A DNA stretch of 64,000 nucleotides from Thalassotalea litorea (GTDB lineage: Bacteria > Pseudomonadota > Gammaproteobacteria > Enterobacterales > Alteromonadaceae), in NCBI RefSeq assembly GCF_005843925.1, contig NZ_VCBC01000008.1, positions 124,001-188,000 of the forward strand. Reading direction: 5' to 3'. The notes under the pieces were generated by a model. It saw only the letters and a list, made by a program, of their open reading frames with translations, was not told the origin of the DNA and searched no databases. Numbering within the stretch: the first letter of the stretch is position 1; each line of letters starts with the position of its first letter. The translations under genes were made by a program, and so were the position numbers. Below, piece after piece: positions 26,111 through 35,524 of this stretch.

Positions 26111-27145
26111 ATGATTGCTGCCCAATATATTGGCAATAAGTCGTTTCAAATTGTTGAAGGTTCTTCGATCCCTCCTAAAGCTGGAGAAGTTCGTCTAAAT
26201 GTTGGCTATGTTGGTATTTGTGGTACCGACATGCATATTTACCATGGTGTTATGGACCAGCGTGTTAACCCACCAGCCACCATCGGACATGAAATCTCGG
26301 GTGTTGTTGCTGAATTAGGTGCTGGCGTTGAAGGTTTTGCCGTAGGCGATAATGTTGTCGTTCGTCCGTTGGATTATTGCGGCCAGTGCCCGGCCTGTGA
26401 AGCCGGACATTCTCACGTATGTCAGAACCTGAAGTTTATGGGCATTGATACCCCAGGGGCGTTTCAAAATTCCTGGACCGTGAAAGCTCGTACTTTACAT
26501 AAACTGCCAGCAAATGTTTCTCTGCAAACCGGCGCTTTGGTGGAGCCTTTAGCCGTCGCTTGCCATGATATTCGTCGTGCCAATCTAAAATCCGGTGAAA
26601 AAGCCGTTGTGATTGGTGGTGGTCCGATCGGCCAGTTAGTCGCGCTCGTGGCCAAATCCGTAGGGGCCGAAGTGATCATTTCTGAAGTTAATGATGCGCG
26701 TCGTGAGTTTTCTTCGCAATACGATATTGCAACGGTGAACCCATTGCAGCAAGACTTACCGGCTTATGTCAAAGATTGGACGAATGACAAAGGCGCCGAT
26801 GTCGTCTTTGAAGTGTCCGGTGTTCAGCCCGCGATTGATGTAATGACACAAATTGCTGCTGTGCGTGGTCGAATTTGCATGGTAGCGATTCATGCCAATG
26901 CCCCGCAAGTCGACTTATTCCAGTTTTTCTGGAAAGAGCTAGAGTTAGTAGGTGCAAGGGTTTACGAACGTGAAGATTTTGATATGGCCATTGACTTGAT
27001 CGCCACCGGCAAAGCGGATTTGGCACCGTTTATCAGTTCCGTGAATAGTCTCGATGAAATCGGTAGTGCCTTTGCCAATATCGACAACAATCCAACCGGA
27101 ATGAAAGCGCTCGTTTCTTGCCAGTCAGAAAAAAATAAGGACTGA
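26111..27145 (+). CDS. Zinc-dependent medium-chain dehydrogenase of the anhydrogalactose operon
   Basis: The 344-residue MDR enzyme has catalytic zinc ligands Cys37 (GICGTDMH), His60 and Glu61 (GHE). The structural zinc loop has four cysteines (CGQCPACEAGHSHVC). The Rossmann motif VVIGGGPIGQLVA binds NAD(P). It resembles threonine and sorbitol dehydrogenases. By its place between the cycloisomerase and an SDR, it probably oxidises 2-keto-3-deoxy-L-galactonate at C5 to the 2,5-diketo acid, a known step in anhydrogalactose catabolism. The SDR next door would then reduce the product. This assignment to step is inference from context; the dehydrogenase class itself is certain. Confidence 0.8.
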   Translation: MIAAQYIGNKSFQIVEGSSIPPKAGEVRLNVGYVGICGTDMHIYHGVMDQRVNPPATIGHEISGVVAELGAGVEGFAVGDNVVVRPLDYCGQCPACEAGHSHVCQNLKFMGIDTPGAFQNSWTVKARTLHKLPANVSLQTGALVEPLAVACHDIRRANLKSGEKAVVIGGGPIGQLVALVAKSVGAEVIISEVNDARREFSSQYDIATVNPLQQDLPAYVKDWTNDKGADVVFEVSGVQPAIDVMTQIAAVRGRICMVAIHANAPQVDLFQFFWKELELVGARVYEREDFDMAIDLIATGKADLAPFISSVNSLDEIGSAFANIDNNPTGMKALVSCQSEKNKD

Positions 27146-27152
27146 AATTACC

Positions 27153-27917
27153 ATGTTAAAGCAATTTGATCTTACAGGAAAAGTCGCCCTGGTAACTGGG
27201 TGTAGTCGTGGTATTGGTTTGGCGATGGCGGAAGGTCTGGCAGAAGCTGGCGCCGATGTTATCGGTGTATCTGCAACTTTGGCGTCACAAGGCAGCGCGC
27301 CGCAACAAGCGGTAGAAAAAGCCGGTCGTAAATTTTATGCCTATCAATGTGATTTTTCGTCTCGACAAAGCGTTACCGCTTTTCTTAAGCAAGTGTTAAA
27401 TGATCACCCGTGTATTGATATTTTGGTAAACAATGCCGGTTCGATTTTACGCGATCCTGCCGCGGTGCATAGCGATGAATATTGGGACAATATCATTGAA
27501 ATTAATCTTAATTCGCAATTTGTGATCAGTCGTGAAATCGGCAAAACCATGGTGGAACGAGGCAGCGGCAAGATTATTTTTACCGCATCGTTATTGACGT
27601 TCCAAGGCGGTATCACCGTTCCAGGTTATGCAGCAAGCAAGGGAGCCATTGGCCAGTTAACCAAAGCCCTTGCCAACGAATGGGCCAGTAAAGGTGTTAA
27701 CGTTAATGCCATTGCGCCTGGGTATATCGCTACAGATAATACTGAAGCTCTGCGCAATGACCCTGAGCGTGCAAAGTCGATTTTAGATCGTATTCCGCAA
27801 GCTCGCTGGGGTGAACCTGAGGACTTTAAAGGGCCAACGGTATTTTTGGCGTCAAATGCCTCAAATTATATGAATGGTAGCGTTGTTCTTGTGGACGGCG
27901 GTTGGATGGGACGTTAG
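27153..27917 (+). CDS. SDR-family oxidoreductase (KduD-like), likely 2,5-diketo-3-deoxygalactonate reductase
   Basis: This 254-residue classical short-chain dehydrogenase has the cofactor motif TGCSRGIGLAMAEGL, the NNAG motif and catalytic Ser with PGYAASKGAIGQL (Tyr-x3-Lys). The C-terminal VDGGWMGR ending is the KduD/gluconate-5-dehydrogenase type. In the anhydrogalactose route an enzyme of this kind reduces the 2,5-diketo intermediate to 2-keto-3-deoxy-D-gluconate. Its stop codon is followed immediately by the ATG of the aldehyde dehydrogenase gene, so translation is probably coupled. The kinase and aldolase that would finish the route (KdgK, Eda) are not in the window. Confidence 0.8.
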   Translation: MLKQFDLTGKVALVTGCSRGIGLAMAEGLAEAGADVIGVSATLASQGSAPQQAVEKAGRKFYAYQCDFSSRQSVTAFLKQVLNDHPCIDILVNNAGSILRDPAAVHSDEYWDNIIEINLNSQFVISREIGKTMVERGSGKIIFTASLLTFQGGITVPGYAASKGAIGQLTKALANEWASKGVNVNAIAPGYIATDNTEALRNDPERAKSILDRIPQARWGEPEDFKGPTVFLASNASNYMNGSVVLVDGGWMGR

Positions 27918-29369
27918 ATGATGATCTTTAATAACCAAAATTTTATTGATGGCAAATATGTCGCGTCAAGTGCCAGCGATACGCTCGATGTACTTAGCCC
28001 AAGTACGGGTGAGTTAGTTGGTACCATTCCTGCGGGAACCCGTGACGATGCGCAAGTGGCATTAGAAAGTGCCGAGCAGGCGCAAAAGTTGTGGGCTAAA
28101 AAAACAGCACGGGAAAGACAAACAATCTTACGAAAGTTCGCCAGCCTGATCCGTGACAAAAACGAAGAGCTGGCGACTTTATTGGTAAAAGAGCAAGGTA
28201 AACTTATCGATGTGGCGCGGATGGAAGCAGAAGTTACCGCGACCTTTATCGAATATGCCTGTGACAATGCATTGACGATAGAAGGTGATATTTTACCGTC
28301 AGATATTGCCGATGAAAAAATCTATATTCATAAGGTGCCGCGTGGTGTGATCGTGGCCATCACCGCCTGGAATTTCCCTCTGGCGTTGGCAGGTCGTAAA
28401 ATTGGTCCAGCACTGATCACGGGTAACTCGATTGTGATCAAACCGACTCAGGAAACACCATTATCGACATTGGCATTAGGTGAACTGGCAAATGCTGCCG
28501 GTATCCCGGCGGGTGTCTTAAATATTGTTAACGGAACGGGGTCTGTCGTTGGCCAGCATTTGTGTGAGAGTGAGATCACCAAGCTGATAACGATGACGGG
28601 AAGCACTCGAGCAGGACAAATCATTCATCAGGCAAGTAGTAAATATTTAACCCCTTTAATGCTTGAATTGGGTGGCAAAGCACCGTTTGTGGTGATGGAA
28701 GATGCGGATTTGGATAAAGCCGTAGCCGATGCGGTCACGACTCGCTATGCCAATTGTGGTCAGGTTTGTACCTGTGCAGAGCGCATCTATGTTCATGCCG
28801 CCGTTTATGATGAATTTATTGCGCGCTTTGTACCTAAAGTACAGGCGATTAAAGTTGGTGACCCGATGGATCCCTCCACGGAAATGGGGCCGAAGGTTAA
28901 TGCCAATGAAATTCGCCACATCCATTCGTTAGTGGAAAAAGGCATTGCGGAAGGCGCTAAACTGGCGACCGGCGGTAAAATTGCCAGTGTTAAAGGTTTT
29001 GAAGGCGGCAATTGGTATGAGCCAACGGTATTAGTGGATGTAGAGCAAAATAATACCTTGGTACATGAAGAGACCTTTGGTCCTATTGTTCCTATTGTTA
29101 AGTTCAGCACCATTGAAGAAGTTATTGGCTACTGTAATGATTCTGAATACGGGTTGTCGGCCTATCTATATACGCAAAATCAACGCTATATTCATCAGGC
29201 TATCGCCGAATTAGAGGTCGGTGAAGTGTATGTGAACCGAGGTATTGGTGAGCAACATCAGGGATTTCACAATGGCTGGAAACTTTCCGGTGCCGGTGGC
29301 GAAGATGGTAAATATGGCCTCGAACAATATATGGAAAAGAAGACTGTCTACTTAAACGAGTCTTACTAA
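27918..29369 (+). CDS. Aldehyde dehydrogenase, probable 3,6-anhydro-L-galactose dehydrogenase
   Basis: The 483-residue NAD(P)-dependent aldehyde dehydrogenase has the general base in LELGGKAPF (Glu250) and nucleophile in [12 protein letters not shown] (Cys284). [17 protein letters not shown] forms the cofactor cleft. The C-terminal [20 protein letters not shown] places it near lactaldehyde dehydrogenase AldA. The best fit in this operon is oxidation of L-3,6-anhydrogalactose to anhydrogalactonate, the entry step that feeds the cycloisomerase. It begins directly after the SDR stop codon and is the last gene before a strong terminator. Confidence 0.85.
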   Translation: MMIFNNQNFIDGKYVASSASDTLDVLSPSTGELVGTIPAGTRDDAQVALESAEQAQKLWAKKTARERQTILRKFASLIRDKNEELATLLVKEQGKLIDVARMEAEVTATFIEYACDNALTIEGDILPSDIADEKIYIHKVPRGVIVAITAWNFPLALAGRKIGPALITGNSIVIKPTQETPLSTLALGELANAAGIPAGVLNIVNGTGSVVGQHLCESEITKLITMTGSTRAGQIIHQASSKYLTPLMLELGGKAPFVVMEDADLDKAVADAVTTRYANCGQVCTCAERIYVHAAVYDEFIARFVPKVQAIKVGDPMDPSTEMGPKVNANEIRHIHSLVEKGIAEGAKLATGGKIASVKGFEGGNWYEPTVLVDVEQNNTLVHEETFGPIVPIVKFSTIEEVIGYCNDSEYGLSAYLYTQNQRYIHQAIAELEVGEVYVNRGIGEQHQGFHNGWKLSGAGGEDGKYGLEQYMEKKTVYLNESY

Positions 29370-29381
29370 CCAAACGCTTTG

Positions 29382-29418
29382 AAAGCCGAACGAAATGCAA
29401 ATTTTGTTCGGCTTTTTT
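29382..29418 (+). terminator. Terminator of the anhydrogalactose operon
   Basis: A long stem around AAAGCCGAAC / GTTCGGCTTT with a short loop ends in six T. It lies 12 bases past the aldehyde dehydrogenase stop and ends the 24992-29369 operon. Confidence 0.9.
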
Positions 29419-29458
29419 GTATCCAGCCGATCAACAATAACAACAAAAGAAACGAATT

Positions 29459-31843
29459 ATGCAAAGACGACAATTTCTCAAGGGTGGTGCCTTTTTAGGT
29501 GCTTCGGCATTATTGCCACTTTCTCTGCGCTCAATGGCTGCAAAATCTCTGTTAACTACTCGCGACCTGAAGTCCGTTGTAGATTTTAATCCTGACGTTA
29601 CTCGTCACTGGTTAGGAGAATCTTTATGGGGCAATCGATTACAAGACTGGCAGCTTAATCAGGGCCGAGTAGAGTGCCTGCAAGGCGATAAGAGCTTTGA
29701 AGTTCGCACCGTTTCTTTACTCACCCACCAGCTTAATGATAAACCCGCTAACGCACATTTACGGGTGAAACTTGGATTGCTTACTCAAAATCGTAATGGT
29801 TTTGCCGGCTTTATTATTGGTGCGGGTGGCACCGAACTGGATTATCGCGGCGCCTCATTGGTGCAGCGCGCCGGTGGCACCAACGGTGGCTTAATGGCGG
29901 TTGTCGATGAAAAGGGAGCGTTGAGTTTTCGTGATTTTTCTAATGACGCTCAGCCATTAAACTATCGCTCGCTAAAGGCAAAACCGCTGACCAAAACCGG
30001 TAAGTTTTCCCGAAAAGCCTTTTACCTGGATTTACAGATAAATGCACCCGCACCTGGTCAAAGTTCCAACAACACGCTGGTTTTGACGTTATCCGATGCA
30101 GGCACAGGAAAAGCCTTAAATCAGGTCGCACTGGACGGTATTGATGCTCAACGGTTGGCCGGTAATATTTTATTGTTGTCATCACCGCCGGTCGGTGAGG
30201 GTGGCGCGCGCTGGTGGTTTAATGAACTGGCGTTAACAGGGGATAAGGTCGAAGAAAACCTGTCCCAGACACTTGGCCCTGCTGTGGGATGTTTGTATAG
30301 CTTAAATCAGGATTCATTGCGGCTGAGCGCGCAATTAATGCCAGTGGCAAGCAATGAATATCAAAAACTTAGACTGGAAAGTCGTGAGAGTGACAATACG
30401 GATGCTGGCTGGAAGGTACATCAAACCGCACCCTTAGAGGAAGGTTTTGTCGCCGCTTTTGATATTGAAAACTGGCCGTATCAGCTAACTCATGACTATC
30501 GCATTGTCGATGTTGCCACAGAGCGTGAGCTATATTCTAGCCAAATTGTTAAAGACCCAGGTAATGCGCAGCCGTTGAAAATCGCCTTGCATTCCTGCTT
30601 AACGGCAACCGCTAAAAGCCTGGACGCAGGCCCGTATGTGCCGCGCATCAAACAAGAGAAAAATATTGGCCGTTACAGTAAAGACAATATTTTATTTCCG
30701 CATCAGCAGTTGGTGCAAAACTGTGATAGCCATCAGCCAGATTTGTATGTGTTTTGTGGCGATCAGTTTTATGAAGGCGTGCCAACCCGGGTCTGGCGCA
30801 ATAAACCAGATTCAAAGCTGGATCTCCTTTATCGCTGGTATCTTTGGTACTGGACCTATCGTGACTCGGTGCGCAATCGTCCGGTGATCATGCTGGCCGA
30901 CGATCACGACGTGCTGCAGGGCAACCTTTGGGGCGTTGGTGGTCGTGATCCTGTGGTGTTAGAAACCGATAAACGCATGGAAGAAGATGGTGGTTATACC
31001 CAGACCAAATCGTTGGTTCGTATGGCATATCGGATTCAGCATTCCCACAACCCAAGACCGTATGATCCAACACCCATTGATCATGGCATCGAAGTGACTT
31101 ACGGCGCCTTTATTTATGGCGCGACAAGTTTTGCATTGGTTGAGGACCGAAAGTTTAAATCTCGCCGCAATACCAAAGTAGATCCGCGTCATGCACAGGG
31201 AGAACTATTAGGACTGCGTCAGGAGATGTTTCTGCGGGCATGGAAGAATATGCATCCTGGTTTACCTAAGGTGTGCTTAACCGCATCGATGTGGGGCTCA
31301 GCGCAAACCCAAGGCAATGTTAAACCGTTACTCGATTATGATTCCAATGGTTATCCTTACGATGGTCGAACCCGAGCCGTGCAACTGATTAAAGATGCGG
31401 GCGCAGTGGTGCTGGCCGGTGATCAACACCTTGCGATGGTAGCCAGACAAGGCATCGATGATTTTACCGACGGCCCTTTGTTTTTCGCAGGGCCAGCTGG
31501 CGCAGCTTTCTGGCAACGCTGGTTTGAAGGGGAAGGGCGATTAGAAAATAAACGCAACAACGATCCGAATACTGGCGATTTCACCGATACCTTTGGTAAT
31601 AAAATGCACTTGTTAGCCGTGGCGAACCCTAAAGTCACATATCAAAGCTTTAAGTCTCAGGTTGGCGATAGCTGGTCGAATTTCCTTGCCGATCCTGCCG
31701 TTAAAAGCGAAGGCTACGGCTTAGTAAGGGTTGATCATCAACAACAGGCATTTGAGTTTGAATGTTGGGAGTGGAGTGTCGATCCTAAAACCGGAAAACA
31801 ATTTGATGGCTGGCCCTACCGATTGTCCTTTTCCGATGTCTAG
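29459..31843 (+). CDS. Tat-exported PhoD-like metallophosphoesterase
   Basis: The 794-residue protein begins with a twin-arginine signal (MQRRQFLKGG, cleaved near SMAAKS), so it is folded in the cytoplasm and exported with its metals. The middle part (about 60-270) is beta-rich and resembles a laminin-G or lectin-like domain. The C-terminal half has PhoD metallophosphoesterase motifs: LHSCLTAT, FCGDQFYEG, LADDHDV with the metal-binding Asp/His, and a late GDQHLAM. PhoD enzymes are Fe/Ca phosphodiesterases. In a red-algal galactan locus, with a sulfatase 27 bases downstream, its substrate may be a substituted galactan instead of phosphate ester; that is inference. It is co-directional with the sulfatase, suggesting a two-gene operon. 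Confidence 0.75.
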   Translation: MQRRQFLKGGAFLGASALLPLSLRSMAAKSLLTTRDLKSVVDFNPDVTRHWLGESLWGNRLQDWQLNQGRVECLQGDKSFEVRTVSLLTHQLNDKPANAHLRVKLGLLTQNRNGFAGFIIGAGGTELDYRGASLVQRAGGTNGGLMAVVDEKGALSFRDFSNDAQPLNYRSLKAKPLTKTGKFSRKAFYLDLQINAPAPGQSSNNTLVLTLSDAGTGKALNQVALDGIDAQRLAGNILLLSSPPVGEGGARWWFNELALTGDKVEENLSQTLGPAVGCLYSLNQDSLRLSAQLMPVASNEYQKLRLESRESDNTDAGWKVHQTAPLEEGFVAAFDIENWPYQLTHDYRIVDVATERELYSSQIVKDPGNAQPLKIALHSCLTATAKSLDAGPYVPRIKQEKNIGRYSKDNILFPHQQLVQNCDSHQPDLYVFCGDQFYEGVPTRVWRNKPDSKLDLLYRWYLWYWTYRDSVRNRPVIMLADDHDVLQGNLWGVGGRDPVVLETDKRMEEDGGYTQTKSLVRMAYRIQHSHNPRPYDPTPIDHGIEVTYGAFIYGATSFALVEDRKFKSRRNTKVDPRHAQGELLGLRQEMFLRAWKNMHPGLPKVCLTASMWGSAQTQGNVKPLLDYDSNGYPYDGRTRAVQLIKDAGAVVLAGDQHLAMVARQGIDDFTDGPLFFAGPAGAAFWQRWFEGEGRLENKRNNDPNTGDFTDTFGNKMHLLAVANPKVTYQSFKSQVGDSWSNFLADPAVKSEGYGLVRVDHQQQAFEFECWEWSVDPKTGKQFDGWPYRLSFSDV

Positions 31844-31870
31844 ATCTATACCAAATAACGGAGATCTTGC

Positions 31871-33352
31871 TTGAATCGTACAATCGCAATGACTAAGGCT
31901 TTGACGAAAACAATCGGACTATTGTTTTTGTTGCTTGGTGTGAACCCCAGCGTGAAATCGGCAGAGAGCAAAGCGCCTAATATCGTTGTGATTTTTGCCG
32001 ATGATTTGGGGTATTCGGATGTCGGTTTTACCGGTTCCAAAGAAATTTTCACCCCTAATCTTGATAGTCTTGCTAACAATGGTGTGATATTTACCAACGG
32101 CTATGTCACCCATCCTTATTGTGGTCCGTCACGAGCAGGGCTGTTAACCGGGCGTCATCAGGCCCGGTTTGGCATGGAAAATAACGCCGCGCATTCACCA
32201 CAGGACCCTTATATGGGGTTACCGGTTGAGCAGCAAACCTTTGCCAAACGCTTGCAAAATGCCGGGTATAAAACGGCAGTTATCGGCAAATGGCACTTAG
32301 GCTCGCACCCAAATTTTCACCCAAACAACCGTGGTTTTGATTATTTTTATGGATTTTTACCCGGTGGGCATGATTATTTTCCTGACTCGGTCACAGTCAG
32401 TGACAATGCTTACCATGTGCCTTTGCAGCGCAATGGTAAGTCGGCGGAATTTAATGAATATCTGACGACGACATTGAGTAAAGATGCTGCGGATTTTATC
32501 GATAATACGCACCAGCCTTTCATGTTATATCTTGCCTATAACGCACCCCATGCACCATTACATGCGCCAAAAGTATTAATTGATAAGTATCAGCATATCG
32601 AAGATAAAAATCGCCGTATCTATGCCGCGATGATTGATTCCATGGATTCTGGGATCGGGATAGTGGTTGAGGCGTTAAAGCGCAATAAACAATTGGACAA
32701 TACGCTGATTTTCTTTTTATCGGATAATGGCGGCGTATATCCCGAGTATTGGAATGCCTGGGAAAACTGGGCCGATAATCGACCGTTCAGACGGGGTAAA
32801 GTCAGCCTGTTGGAAGGTGGCATTCATGTACCTTTTATTGCCCATTGGCCAGCGAAAATTAAATCCGGTACTCAGTTTGACGGGTTAGTATCTTCCTTAG
32901 ATATTGCCGCTACTTCGGTTGCTCTGGCAAATGCAGATGTAAAACAATTAGATGGGGTAAACCTGATGCCGTATCTGCTTGGAGAAAAGACCGGTTCGCC
33001 GCATCAGGCGTTATTCTGGCGCCTTGAAGAAGCGGATAATATCTGGGCGGTGCGAACCCCAGATGCCAAATTTTTAAATCAGGGCTTGCCCGGTGTCGGC
33101 TTGAGCTTGTTCAATATGCAAAGTGATCCTTTTGAGAAAAATAATCTGGTTGGTAAGCGGCCAGAGCTGCAAAAACGGTTGGCAGGGCTTTGGAATGCCT
33201 GGAATCTGGATAATCAGACTACGCCTTTGCTACAGGCGCTCCCCTATAAGCAACAGCAGCAAGAGTTCTATCAACGCTTGTATCAACAGGGTAAACAGCA
33301 AGCCGAGAACAAAGTGCCATATCAGATAGCGGTAACAGAGGATAGTAAGTAG
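31871..33352 (+). CDS. Formylglycine-dependent (S1 family) sulfatase, periplasmic
   Basis: The 493-residue sulfatase has the maturation signature CGPSRAGLLTGR, with Cys84 expected to be oxidised to formylglycine. The N-terminal metal-binding stretch IVVIFADDLGYSD and the later SDNGG and GKWHLG motifs are also present. An N-terminal signal peptide (about 1-31) sends it to the periplasm. In porphyran, L-galactose-6-sulfate is the main sulfated residue, so this is the likely target. The start is a TTG at 31871, with GGAG eight bases upstream; an in-frame ATG at 31889 is too far from that site. The sulfatase-maturing enzyme is not in the window. Confidence 0.9.
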   Translation: MNRTIAMTKALTKTIGLLFLLLGVNPSVKSAESKAPNIVVIFADDLGYSDVGFTGSKEIFTPNLDSLANNGVIFTNGYVTHPYCGPSRAGLLTGRHQARFGMENNAAHSPQDPYMGLPVEQQTFAKRLQNAGYKTAVIGKWHLGSHPNFHPNNRGFDYFYGFLPGGHDYFPDSVTVSDNAYHVPLQRNGKSAEFNEYLTTTLSKDAADFIDNTHQPFMLYLAYNAPHAPLHAPKVLIDKYQHIEDKNRRIYAAMIDSMDSGIGIVVEALKRNKQLDNTLIFFLSDNGGVYPEYWNAWENWADNRPFRRGKVSLLEGGIHVPFIAHWPAKIKSGTQFDGLVSSLDIAATSVALANADVKQLDGVNLMPYLLGEKTGSPHQALFWRLEEADNIWAVRTPDAKFLNQGLPGVGLSLFNMQSDPFEKNNLVGKRPELQKRLAGLWNAWNLDNQTTPLLQALPYKQQQQEFYQRLYQQGKQQAENKVPYQIAVTEDSK

Positions 33353-33397
33353 TAAGTGGAAAGTAGTGAGTGGTCGGCTAAAAACAGTGAGTTAAGG

Positions 33398-34195
33398 CTA
33401 TTGCCCTAACTCTATCTGATTGAAAAAGTTAAGCGTATCTTCTAAATGTTGATGCCAGTACGACCATTCATGGCCGCCAGAAAACGCCTCAAAGCTGTGT
33501 TTGATGCCAGCATCGTTCAAGGTTTTACTAAGCGCTAAGTTCGAACCATATAACTCATCCTGCATACCACAATCGAGCCTTAGTGGCGGCAGGCTTTGTG
33601 CCTTGATGAACCAGGGTAATAATTCACTTTCTGCCAACACCTTTGCGGTAAATAGCTTCTCATCTACATCGGTAAACAGTTTTAAATCGGCAATCGATGT
33701 AACACTGGAATGAGCGGAAATTCCCCGATAGTTATCCGGATATTTAGCGCCCAGGCGCAAGGCGCCAAAACCACCCATGGATAACCCGCAGATATACCAG
33801 CGACTCTTTGCTGACACACAATCGATAGTTTTCGTGACAGCCGCGCGCAGATCATCGGTTACCCAGGCGTCATAATCTTCGCCGTTAGCCAGCGGCAAAT
33901 AGCCGCTGCCATCGCCAATACCACCATCGGAAGGCATCACCAGAACAAACTCGTTAAGACCTTGCTGACGCAACCGTTCATAGACGACATGAGCGCCACC
34001 TAAGTGCATCCAACACCAGTGATCGCCATAAACTCCATGCATCAAAATAACCACGGGTAAGTCTTTACTTGTACTCTGGGCGTTGTAAACACTGACCGAA
34101 TGACGACGTGATGTATGGCTACTATGAACCGTTAACAACGTTAGCTTCTCTGGTGTGTACTGATTGTCAGATTGTTCCAGTCTTAAAATTGCCAT
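33398..34195 (-). CDS. Esterase D / S-formylglutathione-hydrolase-like alpha/beta hydrolase
   Basis: The 265-residue cytoplasmic hydrolase has the nucleophile elbow GLSMGGFGALRLG, an Asp in LDCGMQDELYG and the His in SGGHEWSYWHQ, a complete catalytic triad. MHGVYGDHWCW forms the oxyanion region. It belongs to the esterase-D group that includes S-formylglutathione hydrolase. It is 38 bases downstream of an alcohol dehydrogenase gene on the same strand. Such a pair converts formaldehyde adducts to formate. In this locus formaldehyde would come from oxidative demethylation of 6-O-methyl-galactose by the P450 system at 59.6 kb. An acetyl-sugar esterase role is the main alternative. Confidence 0.75.
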   Translation of the reverse strand: MAILRLEQSDNQYTPEKLTLLTVHSSHTSRRHSVSVYNAQSTSKDLPVVILMHGVYGDHWCWMHLGGAHVVYERLRQQGLNEFVLVMPSDGGIGDGSGYLPLANGEDYDAWVTDDLRAAVTKTIDCVSAKSRWYICGLSMGGFGALRLGAKYPDNYRGISAHSSVTSIADLKLFTDVDEKLFTAKVLAESELLPWFIKAQSLPPLRLDCGMQDELYGSNLALSKTLNDAGIKHSFEAFSGGHEWSYWHQHLEDTLNFFNQIELGQ

Positions 34196-34233
34196 TGTTA
34201 ATCCTTAATCTTTTGCCGTTAACCCTGTTGCCA

Positions 34234-35346
34234 CTAACCCTGTTGACCAATCAGGACCACACCTTTGGCGTTTTTGCCATCTAGCATGTCGTTAAGGCCC
34301 TCGGTGACGGTTTCCAGGGTGTAGGTATTGGTGACCAGTTCATCCAGTTTCAATTGTCCGGATTCATATAGACGAATCAGCACTGGGAAATCTCGCTGCG
34401 GATTGCACTGGCCATAAAGTGGATTGATATAAATTTTATCCCATTCAAACAGTTCACAGTCAAAATCGATTCTTTGTTCAATACCACTTACCTGTACCGC
34501 GGTGCCTGCACTGCGAATAAGCGCTAATGGCGCAGAGCCAAGAGCCGGAATAGCAGTACACTCGAACGCATAATCGGCACCTCGGCCACCCAACATTTCC
34601 CTAACCTTGGCAGCGACTTCAACAAAATCGATATCATCACGAGCAGCGACAATACCATGCGTGGCGCCAAAGGATTTAGCCTGTGCCAGTCGTGCTTCAT
34701 TGATATCGATGGCAATAATCGGGTAAGCGCCAGCTTGCTTGGCGCCCTGAATTGCGTTTAAGCCGACGCCACCACAGCCAATAATACAGGCACTGCTGCC
34801 CGCTTTTAAATTGGCGGCGTTAATGACCGATCCCCAGCCTGTCATTACGCCACAGCCAACAATAGATGCACTGGCAAACGGAATGTGTTTCGGCATTTTT
34901 ACCACAGCGGTATGTTTTACCACCGTATATTCACTTAAGGTTCCCAGATGAAATGAACGCTCAAGAGGCATATCATCTTGAGTGCAGGCTTGTGGGTGTG
35001 CATGACCGCTCAGGTCACAACTACAAACGGGGGAGTTAACTTCACAGATATGCAGGTTGCCTTCACCACATTGAAAGCATTCACCACAGGGGATCGCCCA
35101 GTTCAATATGACATGATCACCAACGGCGACGGAGCTCACCTCACAACCTACAGCAGTAACGATACCCGCGCCTTCGTGACCTACGATAAATTCCTTGTTC
35201 CAGTTCTGGATCGAATCCCAGTCCGTATGGCAAAGACCTGCGGCCATAACTTTTACCTGAACTTCATCATTGCCAGGTTCACCCACGGTGATAGTTTTCA
35301 GAGCCATATTGCCCTTGCCATCGGAAATAATTGCGCGTGCTTGCAT
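34234..35346 (-). CDS. Class-III-like zinc alcohol dehydrogenase, probable formaldehyde oxidation
   Basis: The 370-residue MDR enzyme has catalytic zinc ligands in AAGLCHTDWDS and GHEGAG, the structural four-cysteine loop CGECFQCGEGNLHIC and the Rossmann motif IIGCGGVGLNAIQGAKQAGA. The GHEGAGIV and CGVMTGWGSV segments are typical of the long-chain/class III (formaldehyde dehydrogenase) group. With the esterase it forms a likely two-step formaldehyde-to-formate pair. It is divergent from an AraC-type regulator, with about 180 bases between starts, so that protein probably controls it. The thiol cofactor (glutathione or another) cannot be read from the sequence. Confidence 0.8.
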   Translation of the reverse strand: MQARAIISDGKGNMALKTITVGEPGNDEVQVKVMAAGLCHTDWDSIQNWNKEFIVGHEGAGIVTAVGCEVSSVAVGDHVILNWAIPCGECFQCGEGNLHICEVNSPVCSCDLSGHAHPQACTQDDMPLERSFHLGTLSEYTVVKHTAVVKMPKHIPFASASIVGCGVMTGWGSVINAANLKAGSSACIIGCGGVGLNAIQGAKQAGAYPIIAIDINEARLAQAKSFGATHGIVAARDDIDFVEVAAKVREMLGGRGADYAFECTAIPALGSAPLALIRSAGTAVQVSGIEQRIDFDCELFEWDKIYINPLYGQCNPQRDFPVLIRLYESGQLKLDELVTNTYTLETVTEGLNDMLDGKNAKGVVLIGQQG

Positions 35347-35524
35347 GAAATAACACCTAGTTGTTGTTTAGCGTTCATTAAATCATGAAGTCAGTAAAGT
35401 TTTTGACAGCAAGAAGCTATAAAATAATAAAATTATGCCCTGTTACTCACTGAAAAAGCTGTGATAAACTCATCAGAAGATAATTATTATTAAAATCTTG
35501 CTCTGTTGGAGAGCGGTCGAGACC

